DNA of 64,000 bases from UBA2336 sp049306095 (GCA_049306095.1 JBAQPU010000022.1:1-64000), one strand, 5' to 3'. Shown: positions 42,068 through 50,615, counted from the first letter of the stretch. A program made the numbers and translations. Notes: generated from the sequence alone by a model not told the origin.

Positions 42068-42979
42068 TTAAGACCTTGAAATGGGCTCGGTTGTACTCGC
42101 CTTTTCGAGCTCCGTGTTGATCCGGGAGATAATGGAGTCAATTTCGTTTGTTTCGTGCTCGATTTTTTTAAAAAGAAACGGAAGGTCTACGCTGGGATCA
42201 ATTTTAGAAAGGTGAATGAGCCCCAATACCCGGGCAACCGGGCCGCGCAGGTGGTGCGCATTGGCATACGAATATTTCAGCAGTTGTTCACTTTGTTTGA
42301 CTAACCGATCAGTCCGTTCTTCAATTGATTGCTCCAGAACCTGGTTCAGGGAGCTCAACTTCTCCTGACTGCGCACAAGTGCTTCATTTTGCTCTTCAAC
42401 CTCATTCGTTTTTTCAGTCAGTTGAAGGTTTACAACAATTAATTCCTGATGGATGCTGTCATACCGCGCCTTCAATTTAGCAGCAGAAAAGGTAATGAGT
42501 ATATATAAAATAGTATACGCTATCCCGGTTGCCATAACAATATTGGCATCCTGCTTCATATATGCCTCGGGGTGATGGGTTTGCACATAAAACACACTGA
42601 TAATGCCCGCCATCGTAATGGTGTGCATAAACCACATCAGCTGACCTTTTAGAAGTATTGAAAAGGCGAAGCCAATAACCAAAATAGCCGTAAGGGCAAT
42701 GGTACTATCTTCAGCCGTTACCGCCTGGTAGAGCATGGTACACAGCGGAATGGTTGTAATGGTTATCACCGAGGCTGTAAACTTGTGTGATCGTAGCAGA
42801 ATAAAGGAAACCAGTGTGGTAATTAAAATAATGACATCGAGTGTTACCGATCTGACATTGTGAAATGCCAGAGAAATGTCCGAAACAAGAATAATAGTAA
42901 CTCCCAGTAATGCTATCTGGAGCAGGTTTTTAAGAAAGTATAATTCAATTTTCCTGTCGTTCAAGTCCGTCCCTTTCAA
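42068..42979 (-). CDS. Membrane sensor with DHp-like segment and no ATPase domain
   Basis: A 303-aa protein with about six hydrophobic helices (residues 18-165, e.g. LLQIALLGVTIILVSDISLA and GIAYTILYILITFSAAKL), a coiled coil (VVNLQLTEKTNEVEEQNEAL) and a DHp-like helix with a histidine in YSYANAHHLRGPVARVLGLI. It ends 45 residues later (IDSIISRINTELEKASTTEP) with no N, G1 or G2 box, so it cannot autophosphorylate with its own ATPase domain. The stop is clean, with no ATPase-coding frame downstream. It could be a phosphotransfer partner or a scaffold. It is near TPR-LuxR and TPR-kinase genes. Confidence 0.8.
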   Translation of the reverse strand: MKGTDLNDRKIELYFLKNLLQIALLGVTIILVSDISLAFHNVRSVTLDVIILITTLVSFILLRSHKFTASVITITTIPLCTMLYQAVTAEDSTIALTAILVIGFAFSILLKGQLMWFMHTITMAGIISVFYVQTHHPEAYMKQDANIVMATGIAYTILYILITFSAAKLKARYDSIHQELIVVNLQLTEKTNEVEEQNEALVRSQEKLSSLNQVLEQSIEERTDRLVKQSEQLLKYSYANAHHLRGPVARVLGLIHLSKIDPSVDLPFLFKKIEHETNEIDSIISRINTELEKASTTEPISRS

Positions 42980-43078
42980 TAAGGAGGCGAAAGTATTATA
43001 AAAAGGCGGTTTGGAAGGGACAAAATTCCGGTTTTTATTACATGGTACAGAAACTTTCGAAACAAGATCGACACAACC

Positions 43079-44698
43079 TTAAAGGGTTGATAAGTGAGTA
43101 ACCAGGTTGGAGGTTGTGTTGGTGAGGTTGAGTTTTTTGCGGAGCCGTGCACGCGCCACTTCCACGCTTTTAATGCTTTGCTGTGTAATAGCAGCAATTT
43201 CTTTGGAACTCATGTTTAGCCTCAGGAAGGCACAAAGTTTTTCATCAGCAGGTGAAAGACCCGGATACAGTTTACGAAGTTTGGTGTAGAAATCGCTATG
43301 CACCTGGTTAAATCGCAGTTCAAACTCCTTCCAGGTGTCGTTGTCGGCTTCTTTCTGTAAGTCGATGATAATATCGTGAAAAACTTTATGGTTTTCCGAT
43401 GGGATGTTGCCTTGAACGCCCATTAAGCGTTCGGCCACACTGTTAATCAGTTCGTTTTTGCGAATTAGGTACATCACGTTGGTGGTGAGCTCCTTATTTT
43501 TGATTTCAACGTCCTGCAACAGGTTTTTTCGTTTGAGTTCTGTTTGCCGGGCTTTTGCCCGAATGAGGATCACCACCAGCAGGGCTACCAGCAAGCAAGC
43601 TGTAAGAATAATAATGGTAATAATATACCGGTCGCGTGTTTGTTGCTGTTCCTGCTTTTGCACCGTATCGGCTTTTTCAAAGTCGTACTGCAACTGCAGG
43701 CGTGTAATTTCGCTGGCGGTTGATTGCCGCTGAATGCTATCGTTAATGCGTTTGAAGTTCTTAAAGGCATCTAACGATTCTTTATAATGCTTCAGCCCTT
43801 CTTCAATTTCCGATAAACTTGAATACGCACCGAGTTGCACTTCCAACGAGCCGATTTCTTTGCCCAATAAAACTGCGCGATCGGTATAGCGTTTCCCTTC
43901 CTCAAAATTTCCCTGGTGGTGGTAATATCCTCCAAGAAAGACCAGTGACTTGGCAATTTCTCCTTTATCGCCATTTTCTTCACGCACCTTTAATCCTCTC
44001 AATAAGAAGTCGAGAGCTTTTTCAGGTTGTTTAAAGTCAAAGAAGTAGAGCTTTCCTATATTATTGAGTGCAACACCCTGTACTCGTGTATTTCCAGCTC
44101 CTTCGGCCAGGGCAAGAGATTTCTCGTAGTATTGTAATGCTGATTTTATATCTCCTTTTGTTTGGTAGATATTGGCAATGTTGTTGTATAAGCTTGGCAG
44201 TGGAAAGGGATATCCTTCTTTGGATTTGACCTTATTATACAAATCCTGAACCTTAAAATAATATTGTAGTGCCTGGTCAAAATCTTTCAGCCGGTCGTGT
44301 ACAACTCCCAGGTTGTTATGGATGGCCATAATTCCAGCGGTGTCTTTTGCGGCTTCGTAATACCGCAGGGCCTGGAAGAAATGGGAGGAAGCATTTTTGT
44401 AATCGCCCACGTTAAAGTAGGCGAGACCCAATGCCCGGTTGGCTTTGGCGCTCATTGTTTCAAGTTTTTGCTTATTGGAAAGTTCTGTGGCTTTGCGTGC
44501 ATATTCAACCGCCAACGCCAAATTGTAGGCAGAATAGTAACTCGAAATTTCCAGCAGGGTATTAATTTTTACGGTGTCGGTGGGTGCGTTTTGAAGTTGC
44601 AGCAACAAGCTGTCGAGCCGTGGCTGATCTTGCGGCATGGCAAATGAATCCGGGATTAAAAGGATTGAAAAAAACAGAATGGCCAGAGAAATTCGCAT
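43079..44698 (-). CDS. TPR-containing LuxR-type transcriptional regulator
   Basis: A 539-aa protein: signal peptide (LAILFFSILLIPDSFAM), six or so TPR motifs (VGDYKNASSHFFQALRYYEA, LKDFDQALQYYFKVQDLY, KGDIKSALQYYEKSLALA), a transmembrane helix near 355-375 (IITIIILTACLLVALLVVIL), a coiled coil, and a C-terminal LuxR-type HTH (LNMSSKEIAAITQQSIKSVE, VARARLRKKLNL). It is a one-component membrane regulator of the same plan as the AraC-type protein at 27114. It is 99 bp upstream of the DHp-only sensor in the same direction, suggesting a common pathway. Confidence 0.88.
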   Translation of the reverse strand: MRISLAILFFSILLIPDSFAMPQDQPRLDSLLLQLQNAPTDTVKINTLLEISSYYSAYNLALAVEYARKATELSNKQKLETMSAKANRALGLAYFNVGDYKNASSHFFQALRYYEAAKDTAGIMAIHNNLGVVHDRLKDFDQALQYYFKVQDLYNKVKSKEGYPFPLPSLYNNIANIYQTKGDIKSALQYYEKSLALAEGAGNTRVQGVALNNIGKLYFFDFKQPEKALDFLLRGLKVREENGDKGEIAKSLVFLGGYYHHQGNFEEGKRYTDRAVLLGKEIGSLEVQLGAYSSLSEIEEGLKHYKESLDAFKNFKRINDSIQRQSTASEITRLQLQYDFEKADTVQKQEQQQTRDRYIITIIILTACLLVALLVVILIRAKARQTELKRKNLLQDVEIKNKELTTNVMYLIRKNELINSVAERLMGVQGNIPSENHKVFHDIIIDLQKEADNDTWKEFELRFNQVHSDFYTKLRKLYPGLSPADEKLCAFLRLNMSSKEIAAITQQSIKSVEVARARLRKKLNLTNTTSNLVTHLSTL

Positions 44699-44797
44699 GA
44701 TGCTTATTCAGAGTCGCCTAGGTTCTGCAAGGTAACCAAAATCAGGTTGCCTTAATAGAAGAAAGGATTTGATCTCAAAACAAAACCGTGGCAGCAC

Positions 44798-45502
44798 TTA
44801 TCTTTTTTCTCCCAACCGGTTTAAAACAGCTTCCATCATTTCGGTTTGAATGCGTTGTATTTCAAGCAGGCGTTTGCTCTGATGAATAAGCAAGTGATCG
44901 ATTTTTTTGTGCAGCAATTGAATCTCTAACTCGGCCTTCAAATTGATTTTGTAATCGTGCTCTGATCTCATCCTGTCTTTAGCTTCCTGACGATTCTGGC
45001 TCATCATGATGATAGGCGCCTGAATAGCGGCCAAACAAGAAAGTATGAGATTGAGAAGGATAAAAGGATATGGATCGAAAGAGCGGTTGTTGAGCCACCA
45101 GATATTAATGATCATCCAACCGATGATAAAGGCAAAAAAAATCATAATGAACCTCCAGCTTCCGCCAAACTCCGCAATTTTATCAGCCAGCCGATCTCCA
45201 AATCGTGCCTGCTCGTCAAAAGTGAACTCAATTTTTTCCGATAAAATCTTGTTTTCAGAAATGCTTCTAATCACTTCATTTTCCAGCTCGTCCAACTCAC
45301 CGAACTCACTCAGCAACAGCTGGTCCAGGTATTCTTTTTTGATGTGCAGCAGTTGGTCGTCACCAATGAAACTGTCCTGGGTCAACTGTTTATATTTTGC
45401 GTGGATAAAATATTGCATGTTTTTATCCAATACCGAAAGGGGGATGACCTGATCCGCGGGGTACTCCTTGCCGGTAATGGCACAGGTAATGGCCTTTTCC
45501 AT
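44798..45502 (-). CDS. DUF1003 family membrane protein
   Basis: A 234-aa protein. An N-terminal soluble part (CAITGKEYPADQVIPLSVLD, a CxxTG-like zinc-binding start) is followed by the DUF1003 core with two transmembrane helices (WRFIMIFFAFIIGWMIINIW and FILLNLILSCLAAIQAPIIM) and the family motif MMSQNRQEAKDRMRSEHDYK, then a helical tail. Function is not established. The frame opens at 45574, overlapping the divergent kinase gene, so the ATG at 45502 (MEKAITCAITGKEY) is used. No operon partner is apparent. Confidence 0.87.
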   Translation of the reverse strand: MEKAITCAITGKEYPADQVIPLSVLDKNMQYFIHAKYKQLTQDSFIGDDQLLHIKKEYLDQLLLSEFGELDELENEVIRSISENKILSEKIEFTFDEQARFGDRLADKIAEFGGSWRFIMIFFAFIIGWMIINIWWLNNRSFDPYPFILLNLILSCLAAIQAPIIMMSQNRQEAKDRMRSEHDYKINLKAELEIQLLHKKIDHLLIHQSKRLLEIQRIQTEMMEAVLNRLGEKR

Positions 45503-45579
45503 AGTGTCATGTAAGATTACCGTTAATTTAGTTCTTCTGCCTGAATATTTTTTTATCACCTTTGAGTCAAACAAGTGTA

Positions 45580-47592
45580 ATGCAATTTTTTAAACGCGTA
45601 AGTCTGACCGGGATTTTATTCCTGATTTTTTTTCAGACCGTTGCCCAACCTGGTGAATCAACGTCTGCCGAGTGGTATCAGAATTTCTTTATAAAAAACA
45701 GCCGGCAGCCAGTGGATCGAACGCTCAAACAAAAAGATGATGAGCGGATGCAGGCGATTGAAATGCTGGATGATTCAACCCAGGTACGCATCCTGCTCGA
45801 AATGGGATTGATCAACCTTACGCGTACGTTCAATTACGACACCGCCATGGAGTATTTTATCAGGGCGCTGGTCATTTCCGACTCCCTTAACGATACGTCA
45901 GGAAAGATTTTCTCTTACCTCGCGATCTCCGATGTATTTGAGGTGGTGAATAATTATGAGAAGAGCCTCCAATTTCTTGAAGATGCACTGGAACTCAGTA
46001 ACCCGGTGGCCGATGTGGGTATTCACATTTTGGTGTTGAATGAATTCGGTAAGCTGAACGCAACCATGAACCAGCCTGAGGAAGCGTTAAAAAACTTCCA
46101 GGAGGTGCTCGCGCTCGAAGATAAAGTAAATCAACCAAGTATAAAGGCCGATGCACTTTTTAATATGGCCCGGCTCTATGATAAAAATGGTGATCTGGAA
46201 AAATCGGTGGTCTTTCATAAACGAGCGTTGGCGGTTTGGCGATCGCTCGGAAACCGATTGCAGGAAGCGCGCCTGCTCAACGAAATTGGTGATGTGTATG
46301 ACCAGATGAACAATCCCGAACGGGCATTGGCCAATTACACAGCTGCCCGCGAAGTATTTGAGCTGGTGAATGATAAGGTAGGTATCGCAGAATCATATAA
46401 TAATATTGGCGTACTTTTTTATAAACAGAATAGAATCGATGAATCTATTGATAATCTTGAAAAAGCTTTATCATCCGTTCAGGGGTCACCAACAAAAGAT
46501 CAACCAAAAAAAAGTTTTGAATACCTGAGCTTTTGTTTTAAGAAAAAGAATGATTTCCAGAAGGCACTGAAGTACAATGAAGAGTTTATCATGATGAATG
46601 ACCTGCTTCAGAAAGAAGAGAGCGATCGGTTAATACTGGAGGTGCAAAACCGATACTTGCTGGACAAACAAGACAGTCAGATTAAGAGACTCGATACGAT
46701 TAGAAAGGAGCGCGAACGGGAGATTGCAGAGCAGCGCAGAACACGAAATTTCCTGATTGGCTTCATCGGCATGGGTATAGTTGTGGTCGTGCTCATTCTT
46801 ATCTTATATGCCTTGAAGCGCAGATCGAATAAGCAATTGAAAGCAGCTCACGCAAAAGTAGAGCAACAAAATGTCGAACTGCAAAACCTGAATGCTACCA
46901 AAGATAAATTCTTTTCAATTCTTGGACATGATTTAAAGAGTCCGCTAAATTCCCTCAGCTCTTTCTCCAACCTGCTCATCAATTACTTTGATAGTTTGAG
47001 CAAGGAAGAAATTCAAACTCTTGCAAAAGACCTGGACAAGTCATTGAAAAACCTGTATTCGTTGCTGGATAATTTGTTGGAGTGGGCACGATCACAAACC
47101 GGTAATATCAATTTTGCACCTGAACAATTTGATATCGTTGCCGTACTCACGGATAATCAGGCGTTGTTATCGGGTCAGGCCGCCAATAAAGAGATTACCA
47201 TTGTGCGGGAACAAACGTCACCCCTTCTTGTTTCGGCACACAAGCCCTCTATTGCAACGGTGATCCGAAACCTGGTGAGCAATGCCATCAAGTTTACTCC
47301 GAAAGGAGGGCAGGTAAAAATTCGGGCAGTTCTTCAAGAGCACGTGGTGATCGTCTCTATTGCGGATACCGGTGTAGGCATGAGCGAATCGGTTATGAAA
47401 GGTTTATTTCGGATTGACTCCAAGCATTCGACCCTGGGAACCGCCAACGAAAAAGGAACAGGCCTTGGCCTGGTGCTTTGCAAAGAATTTGTTGAAAAAA
47501 ATGGCGGGAAACTTTGGGTTGAAAGTACTGAAGGAAAGGGAACGATTTTTTATTTTTCTGTTTCAGCAGCTACGGCTCCTTTTCTGTCGTAA
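45580..47592 (+). CDS. TPR-containing sensor histidine kinase
   Basis: A 670-aa protein of the same layout as the kinase at 31574: signal peptide (VSLTGILFLIFFQTVAQ), TPRs (FNYDTAMEYFIRALVISDSL, VNNYEKSLQFLEDALELS, DLEKSVVFHKRALAVW), one transmembrane helix near residue 400 (LIGFIGMGIVVVVLILILYA), a coiled coil, and a kinase core with His in FFSILGHDLKSPLNSLSSF, N box IRNLVSNAIKFTPKGG, G1 IADTGVGMS and G2 KGTGLGLVLCKEFV. The ATG at 45580 is preferred over TTG at 45562. No response regulator is adjacent. Confidence 0.93.
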   Translation: MQFFKRVSLTGILFLIFFQTVAQPGESTSAEWYQNFFIKNSRQPVDRTLKQKDDERMQAIEMLDDSTQVRILLEMGLINLTRTFNYDTAMEYFIRALVISDSLNDTSGKIFSYLAISDVFEVVNNYEKSLQFLEDALELSNPVADVGIHILVLNEFGKLNATMNQPEEALKNFQEVLALEDKVNQPSIKADALFNMARLYDKNGDLEKSVVFHKRALAVWRSLGNRLQEARLLNEIGDVYDQMNNPERALANYTAAREVFELVNDKVGIAESYNNIGVLFYKQNRIDESIDNLEKALSSVQGSPTKDQPKKSFEYLSFCFKKKNDFQKALKYNEEFIMMNDLLQKEESDRLILEVQNRYLLDKQDSQIKRLDTIRKEREREIAEQRRTRNFLIGFIGMGIVVVVLILILYALKRRSNKQLKAAHAKVEQQNVELQNLNATKDKFFSILGHDLKSPLNSLSSFSNLLINYFDSLSKEEIQTLAKDLDKSLKNLYSLLDNLLEWARSQTGNINFAPEQFDIVAVLTDNQALLSGQAANKEITIVREQTSPLLVSAHKPSIATVIRNLVSNAIKFTPKGGQVKIRAVLQEHVVIVSIADTGVGMSESVMKGLFRIDSKHSTLGTANEKGTGLGLVLCKEFVEKNGGKLWVESTEGKGTIFYFSVSAATAPFLS

Positions 47593-47778
47593 GGGGAGGA
47601 GCGTATAAAAGCATTCTCAAAGGCAAAAAGCTGTTAGGTTTAAATTTTTAAAAAGCTGAACTCCATCAGACTAACAAAACCGCATTAAATATTACTTCGG
47701 TACTAACAAGAGCTTAATCGTTCATCCTGGGAAGAACAAATCAGGCAATTTTGTACGTTCCATTTTAAAGGAGGAGAT

Positions 47779-47868
47779 ATGATCTTAACTGTTACCACTT
47801 TTGTTTTGTTTCATACAGTTGTTTTTGTAAGCGTACGTAAATTAAATAGGGCAAAAGTAGCCCCTTAG
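47779..47868 (+). CDS. Possible small hydrophobic protein
   Basis: A 29-aa frame (MILTVTTFVLFHTVVFVSVR, then KLNRAKVAP) preceded by a strong purine-rich AAAGGAGGAGAT, unusual in a phylum that rarely uses Shine-Dalgarno sites. One hydrophobic helix followed by a basic tail would suit a small membrane protein. Homology was not tested; the rest of the spacer 47593-47965 shows no gene. Confidence 0.35.
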   Translation: MILTVTTFVLFHTVVFVSVRKLNRAKVAP

Positions 47869-47965
47869 TCACAGAAAAGCCCAAATTCAATTTCAGGGAT
47901 GCGATTATCTGATTCTGTTACAAGGAATAGCCGGGCACTAGCCACTAGGGCTCAAAACGGTTATT

Positions 47966-47995
47966 TTGTTAAAATCATTAAGCTTGTTACATTTG
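47966..47995 (+). promoter_or_regulatory. Promoter of the tRNA-Leu pair
   Basis: TTG (47966-47968), a 19-nt spacer and TACATTTG (47988-47995) match the Bacteroidota consensus exactly, about 55 nt before tRNA-Leu(GAG). Confidence 0.87.
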
Positions 47996-48050
47996 TCGCC
48001 CTATAAAATGGGGTTCGACTGATCTCCGTTTATAGCGTTCATTGCATTAT

Positions 48051-48134
48051 GCCCAGGTGGCGAAATTGGTAGACGCACTACTTTGAGGTGGTAGCGCCCG
48101 AAAGGGTGTGCTGGTTCGAATCCAGTTCTGGGCA
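48051..48134 (+). tRNA. tRNA-Leu (anticodon GAG)
   Basis: Class II tRNA with acceptor GCCCAGG/TCTGGGC, anticodon stem CTACT/GGTAG with loop TTGAGGT (GAG), a long variable arm (CGCCCGAAAGGGTGT region) and T-arm CTGG-TTCGAAT-CCAG. CCA is not encoded. Confidence 0.95.
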
Positions 48135-48208
48135 CTGAATTAGTTCAGTGTTTAAGGTCAAGATTCTTGTTACTCAAGAACCTTAAACGTTGAATCTTGA
48201 ACGAATAA

Positions 48209-48290
48209 ACCGAAGTGGTGGAATTGGTAGACACGCACGTTTCAGGGGCGTGTGTCGCAAGACATGAGGGTTCGAGTCCCTCCTTCGGTA
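48209..48290 (+). tRNA. tRNA-Leu (anticodon CAG)
   Basis: Class II tRNA with acceptor ACCGAAG/CTTCGGT, anticodon stem CACGT/GCGTG with loop TTCAGGG (CAG), variable arm TGTCGCAAGACA and T-arm GAGGG-TTCGAGT-CCCTC. CCA is not encoded. It is probably co-transcribed with tRNA-Leu(GAG) 74 nt upstream. Its last 16 bases are repeated 80 bp downstream. Confidence 0.95.
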
Positions 48291-48410
48291 CAATGTTCGT
48301 AAGAACTATCCTAATTAGAGGGACGAGAAGTTTATCCTGCGCAAAGCTGCGGGAAGTCCCTCCTTCGGCACAATGTTCGTAAGCACTATCCTAATTAGAG
48401 GGGTGAGAAG
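48275..48410. repeat. Direct duplication of the tRNA-Leu 3' end and flank
   Basis: A 56-nt unit at 48275-48330 (starting AGTCCCTCCTTCGGTACAAT) is repeated at 48355-48410 with 52/56 identity, 25 nt apart. The first copy contains the last 16 bases of tRNA-Leu(CAG). This is what an att-site duplication or a local slip duplication would leave. Confidence 0.9.
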
Positions 48411-48496
48411 AAGCCGCTGTTCGGTACATTGTTTCTATTAGCAATCATATTTTGAGGTATACCGAACAAGAGATAGAAACATATCTTCAAAAAGCC

Positions 48497-48865
48497 TTAA
48501 CGAACTAATTTGGCAAGCAGGAAACCTGCGAAGGCCAGTAAAATTCCGAAAACATTATTGAGAAGGATGTTAAGAATCGCAAACTTGATATTTCCCTCTT
48601 TTAACAAGTTAAGGGTTTCGATCGCATAAGCCGAAAAGGTTGTAAAGCCTCCAAGTATTCCAACAAAGAGAAATAATCTCAGATTCCCTGCCGGTTGATT
48701 TTCGAGCAAACCCCACAGCAATCCAATCAAAAATGATCCTGTAAGATTAACGGTGAGTGTTCCTACAGGAAAGCCATTGCTTACATATTTTTGAGAAATT
48801 CCGGAAGTATAAAACCGGATCAGACAGCCAAGCGCGCCACCTGTTAAAACAAGAACAATTTTCAT
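48497..48865 (-). CDS. crcB: Fluoride channel CrcB/FluC
   Basis: A 122-aa protein with four transmembrane helices (IVLVLTGGALGCLIRFYTSG, GTLTVNLTGSFLIGLLWGLL, LFLFVGILGGFTTFSAYAIE, LNILLNNVFGILLAFAGFLL). The motifs GGxxGxxxR, NxxGSFxxG and GGxTTFSxxxxE are diagnostic for the dimeric fluoride exporter. Its ATG begins one base after the 3' end of tRNA-Thr in the same direction, so there is no room for a fluoride riboswitch or its own leader; the mRNA would be leaderless after tRNA processing, or start inside the tRNA gene. Confidence 0.95.
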   Translation of the reverse strand: MKIVLVLTGGALGCLIRFYTSGISQKYVSNGFPVGTLTVNLTGSFLIGLLWGLLENQPAGNLRLFLFVGILGGFTTFSAYAIETLNLLKEGNIKFAILNILLNNVFGILLAFAGFLLAKLVR

Positions 48866-48866
48866 G

Positions 48867-48938
48867 AGCCGAGAATGGGATTTGAACCCACGACCTGCTG
48901 TTTACGAAACAGCTGCTCTACCCCTGAGCTACCTCGGC
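48867..48938 (-). tRNA. tRNA-Thr (anticodon CGU)
   Basis: On the minus strand: acceptor GCCGAGG/TCTCGGC, D-arm GCTCAGGGGTAGAGC, anticodon stem GCTGT/ACAGC with loop TTCGTAA (CGU), T-arm GTGGG-TTCAAAT-CCCAT. Discriminator U, no encoded CCA. It is immediately followed by the crcB start codon. Confidence 0.95.
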
Positions 48939-48958
48939 TTGGTATCTATAAAATTAGT

Positions 48959-48973
48959 TATACTTACAGTATA
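48959..48973. promoter_or_regulatory. Probable Rrf2 operator
   Basis: TATACTTACAGTATA is a 6-bp perfect inverted repeat with a 3-bp centre, 7 bp before the Rrf2-family gene and inside the divergent spacer to tRNA-Thr. Autoregulation is inferred from the position. Confidence 0.55.
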
Positions 48974-48980
48974 GAAAAAC

Positions 48981-49427
48981 ATGCTCTCCAAGAAATGTAA
49001 ATATGCCATTCACGCGTTGGTACACATGGCCCGACAGCCTGAAGAGAAATTCCTGATCAAAGAAATTTCCGATGCCTGTAGTATTCCAAAGAAATTCCTG
49101 GAAACGATTTTGCTGGAATTAAACCGGGCAGGCATTTTGGGAAGTAAACAAGGAAAGGGTGGGGGCTATTTTTTAAGACGAAAGCCCGCTGACGTTAACC
49201 TGGCAGAAATCGTCAGGTTGTTTGACGGTGCCATTGCTTTGTTGCCCTGTGCCACGTTTAAGTATTATGAACGCTGTGAGGAATGCCTGGATGAAGTTAC
49301 CTGTAGCATTCGACACGCCTTTCTGGCCATCCGAAATGAAACGGTTGAAATGTTGAAGAAAGATACGCTGGAAGATCTTGTAAAAACCGAACGAAAGCTT
49401 CAGGTGAAGAAAAAGAAGAAAGCATAA
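48981..49427 (+). CDS. Rrf2-family transcriptional regulator
   Basis: A 148-aa winged-HTH regulator. MLSKKCKYAIHALVHMARQP, FLIKEISDACSIPKKFLETI and GILGSKQGKGGGYFLRRKPA are typical of the Rrf2 DNA-binding domain. A cysteine group (LLPCATFKYYERCEECLDEV, TCSIRHAF) occupies the place where IscR/NsrR bind an Fe-S cluster, although the spacing is not that of IscR. The C-terminus is lysine-rich. It has an inverted repeat before its start and is 6 bp upstream of the GNAT-like gene, an apparent operon. Confidence 0.9.
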   Translation: MLSKKCKYAIHALVHMARQPEEKFLIKEISDACSIPKKFLETILLELNRAGILGSKQGKGGGYFLRRKPADVNLAEIVRLFDGAIALLPCATFKYYERCEECLDEVTCSIRHAFLAIRNETVEMLKKDTLEDLVKTERKLQVKKKKKA

Positions 49428-49433
49428 GTTTTG

Positions 49434-50495
49434 ATGAACTACCGTTACCTGACCATACTCAGGACTCCCAACCGCGAATTGTTGGAATTGCTCAATCAAA
49501 ATGTAATTGGTACGCCTGGTGTAAGCATGCGCTATCAGCATCGCCAGGTTGAGGAAAAACTCAAACAGATTACCGATCCGTATTTTGTAAACATCATACG
49601 AGCAGGTCAGATAGCCGGAACTTGTTGCTTTTGTAACCGCATCACCCTTAACCAGGGGAAGTCAATACGTTCGTTTTACATCCGTTATTTTTCGTTTAAA
49701 GAATCGTTTCGCAGAAAATCAGCACCAACAAAAACAGTATCCGGAAACAGTAGCCTGAGAAAGGAAATTGAGATGATGTTGACCGGGAATGGCTTAAACT
49801 GTAAGCCGGGCGAGAAATTTTTCCATTATGCCTATGTCGATCCGAGAAACGAGCGGTCGGCATTGTTGTGCAAAGAATTCGGCTTTGAGCCTATCCGGCA
49901 ATTTACCGCGGTTGTTTTTAGCCGATTCTTCCCAACGGTAAGCCGGTACAAAATTATTGAAGTAAAAGCCGAAGAGGCACATGAACTTCTAACAACGTTT
50001 TACGGTACCTGGAATACGTTTTCAGTTGAAAATCTTTCGAACAGAACGTACGCTTTTATGGAAGATGAACATGGACAACGAGTGGCAGGCGTGCTGATTA
50101 ATTCCGACCACTGGAAAATTCATGCCATGCCCGGATGGATGAGCACAGCAATGTTAACTATATTCTCTCGTCTGCCGGTGCTGAATAAACTTCTGAATAA
50201 GAATTTTAATTTTCTTTCGGTAGACGGAATGTATGTTCTTCCGGGTTATGAAAAGTATGTCGAGAAACTATTGGAATCACTTCTGGCGAAACACAGGTTA
50301 AATACAGCAATAATAATGGTAGATGCGAACAGCACGATGTACACCATGCTGCAGTCGTTGCAATTAGGAATCCTTAACAAAATTCGTAAAGAGGCGAGGG
50401 GAGATGTGATTGCTAAGTTTGTGAATTTCACAGCAGAGGAGAAGGCACCCTTCAAAAACCACCCGGTTTACATTTCGGGAATGGATGCCGCGTAA
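49434..50495 (+). CDS. GNAT-like protein of unknown substrate
   Basis: A 353-aa protein (MNYRYLTILRTPNRELLELL). Segments such as RAGQIAGTCCFCNRI and FFHYAYVDPRNERSALLCKE resemble N-acetyltransferase folds with a hydrophobic beta-strand followed by a helix, and a second similar half (AGVLINSDHWKIHAM, LNTAIIMVDANSTMYTMLQS) suggests two GNAT-like domains. No classical Q/RxxGxG/A signature is clear, so the activity is uncertain. The frame opens at a TTG one codon before the ATG at 49434. It is almost certainly co-transcribed with the Rrf2 regulator. Confidence 0.55.
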   Translation: MNYRYLTILRTPNRELLELLNQNVIGTPGVSMRYQHRQVEEKLKQITDPYFVNIIRAGQIAGTCCFCNRITLNQGKSIRSFYIRYFSFKESFRRKSAPTKTVSGNSSLRKEIEMMLTGNGLNCKPGEKFFHYAYVDPRNERSALLCKEFGFEPIRQFTAVVFSRFFPTVSRYKIIEVKAEEAHELLTTFYGTWNTFSVENLSNRTYAFMEDEHGQRVAGVLINSDHWKIHAMPGWMSTAMLTIFSRLPVLNKLLNKNFNFLSVDGMYVLPGYEKYVEKLLESLLAKHRLNTAIIMVDANSTMYTMLQSLQLGILNKIRKEARGDVIAKFVNFTAEEKAPFKNHPVYISGMDAA

Positions 50496-50615
50496 GAGAG
50501 ATTCTGATCAAGCGAGTTTTTCCGGTAAGCCGGAATTATTTGATTGGCGCCTTATTTTTCCTAAGTGGCTGCGTTTTGGAGCGTTCGAAAACAAATCCAA
50601 ATGTTGATTTTTCGT

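Noticed and set aside
48440..48865. Fluoride riboswitch controlling crcB
   Set aside because: The crcB start lies one base from tRNA-Thr, leaving no leader for the riboswitch, and no matching fold was seen.
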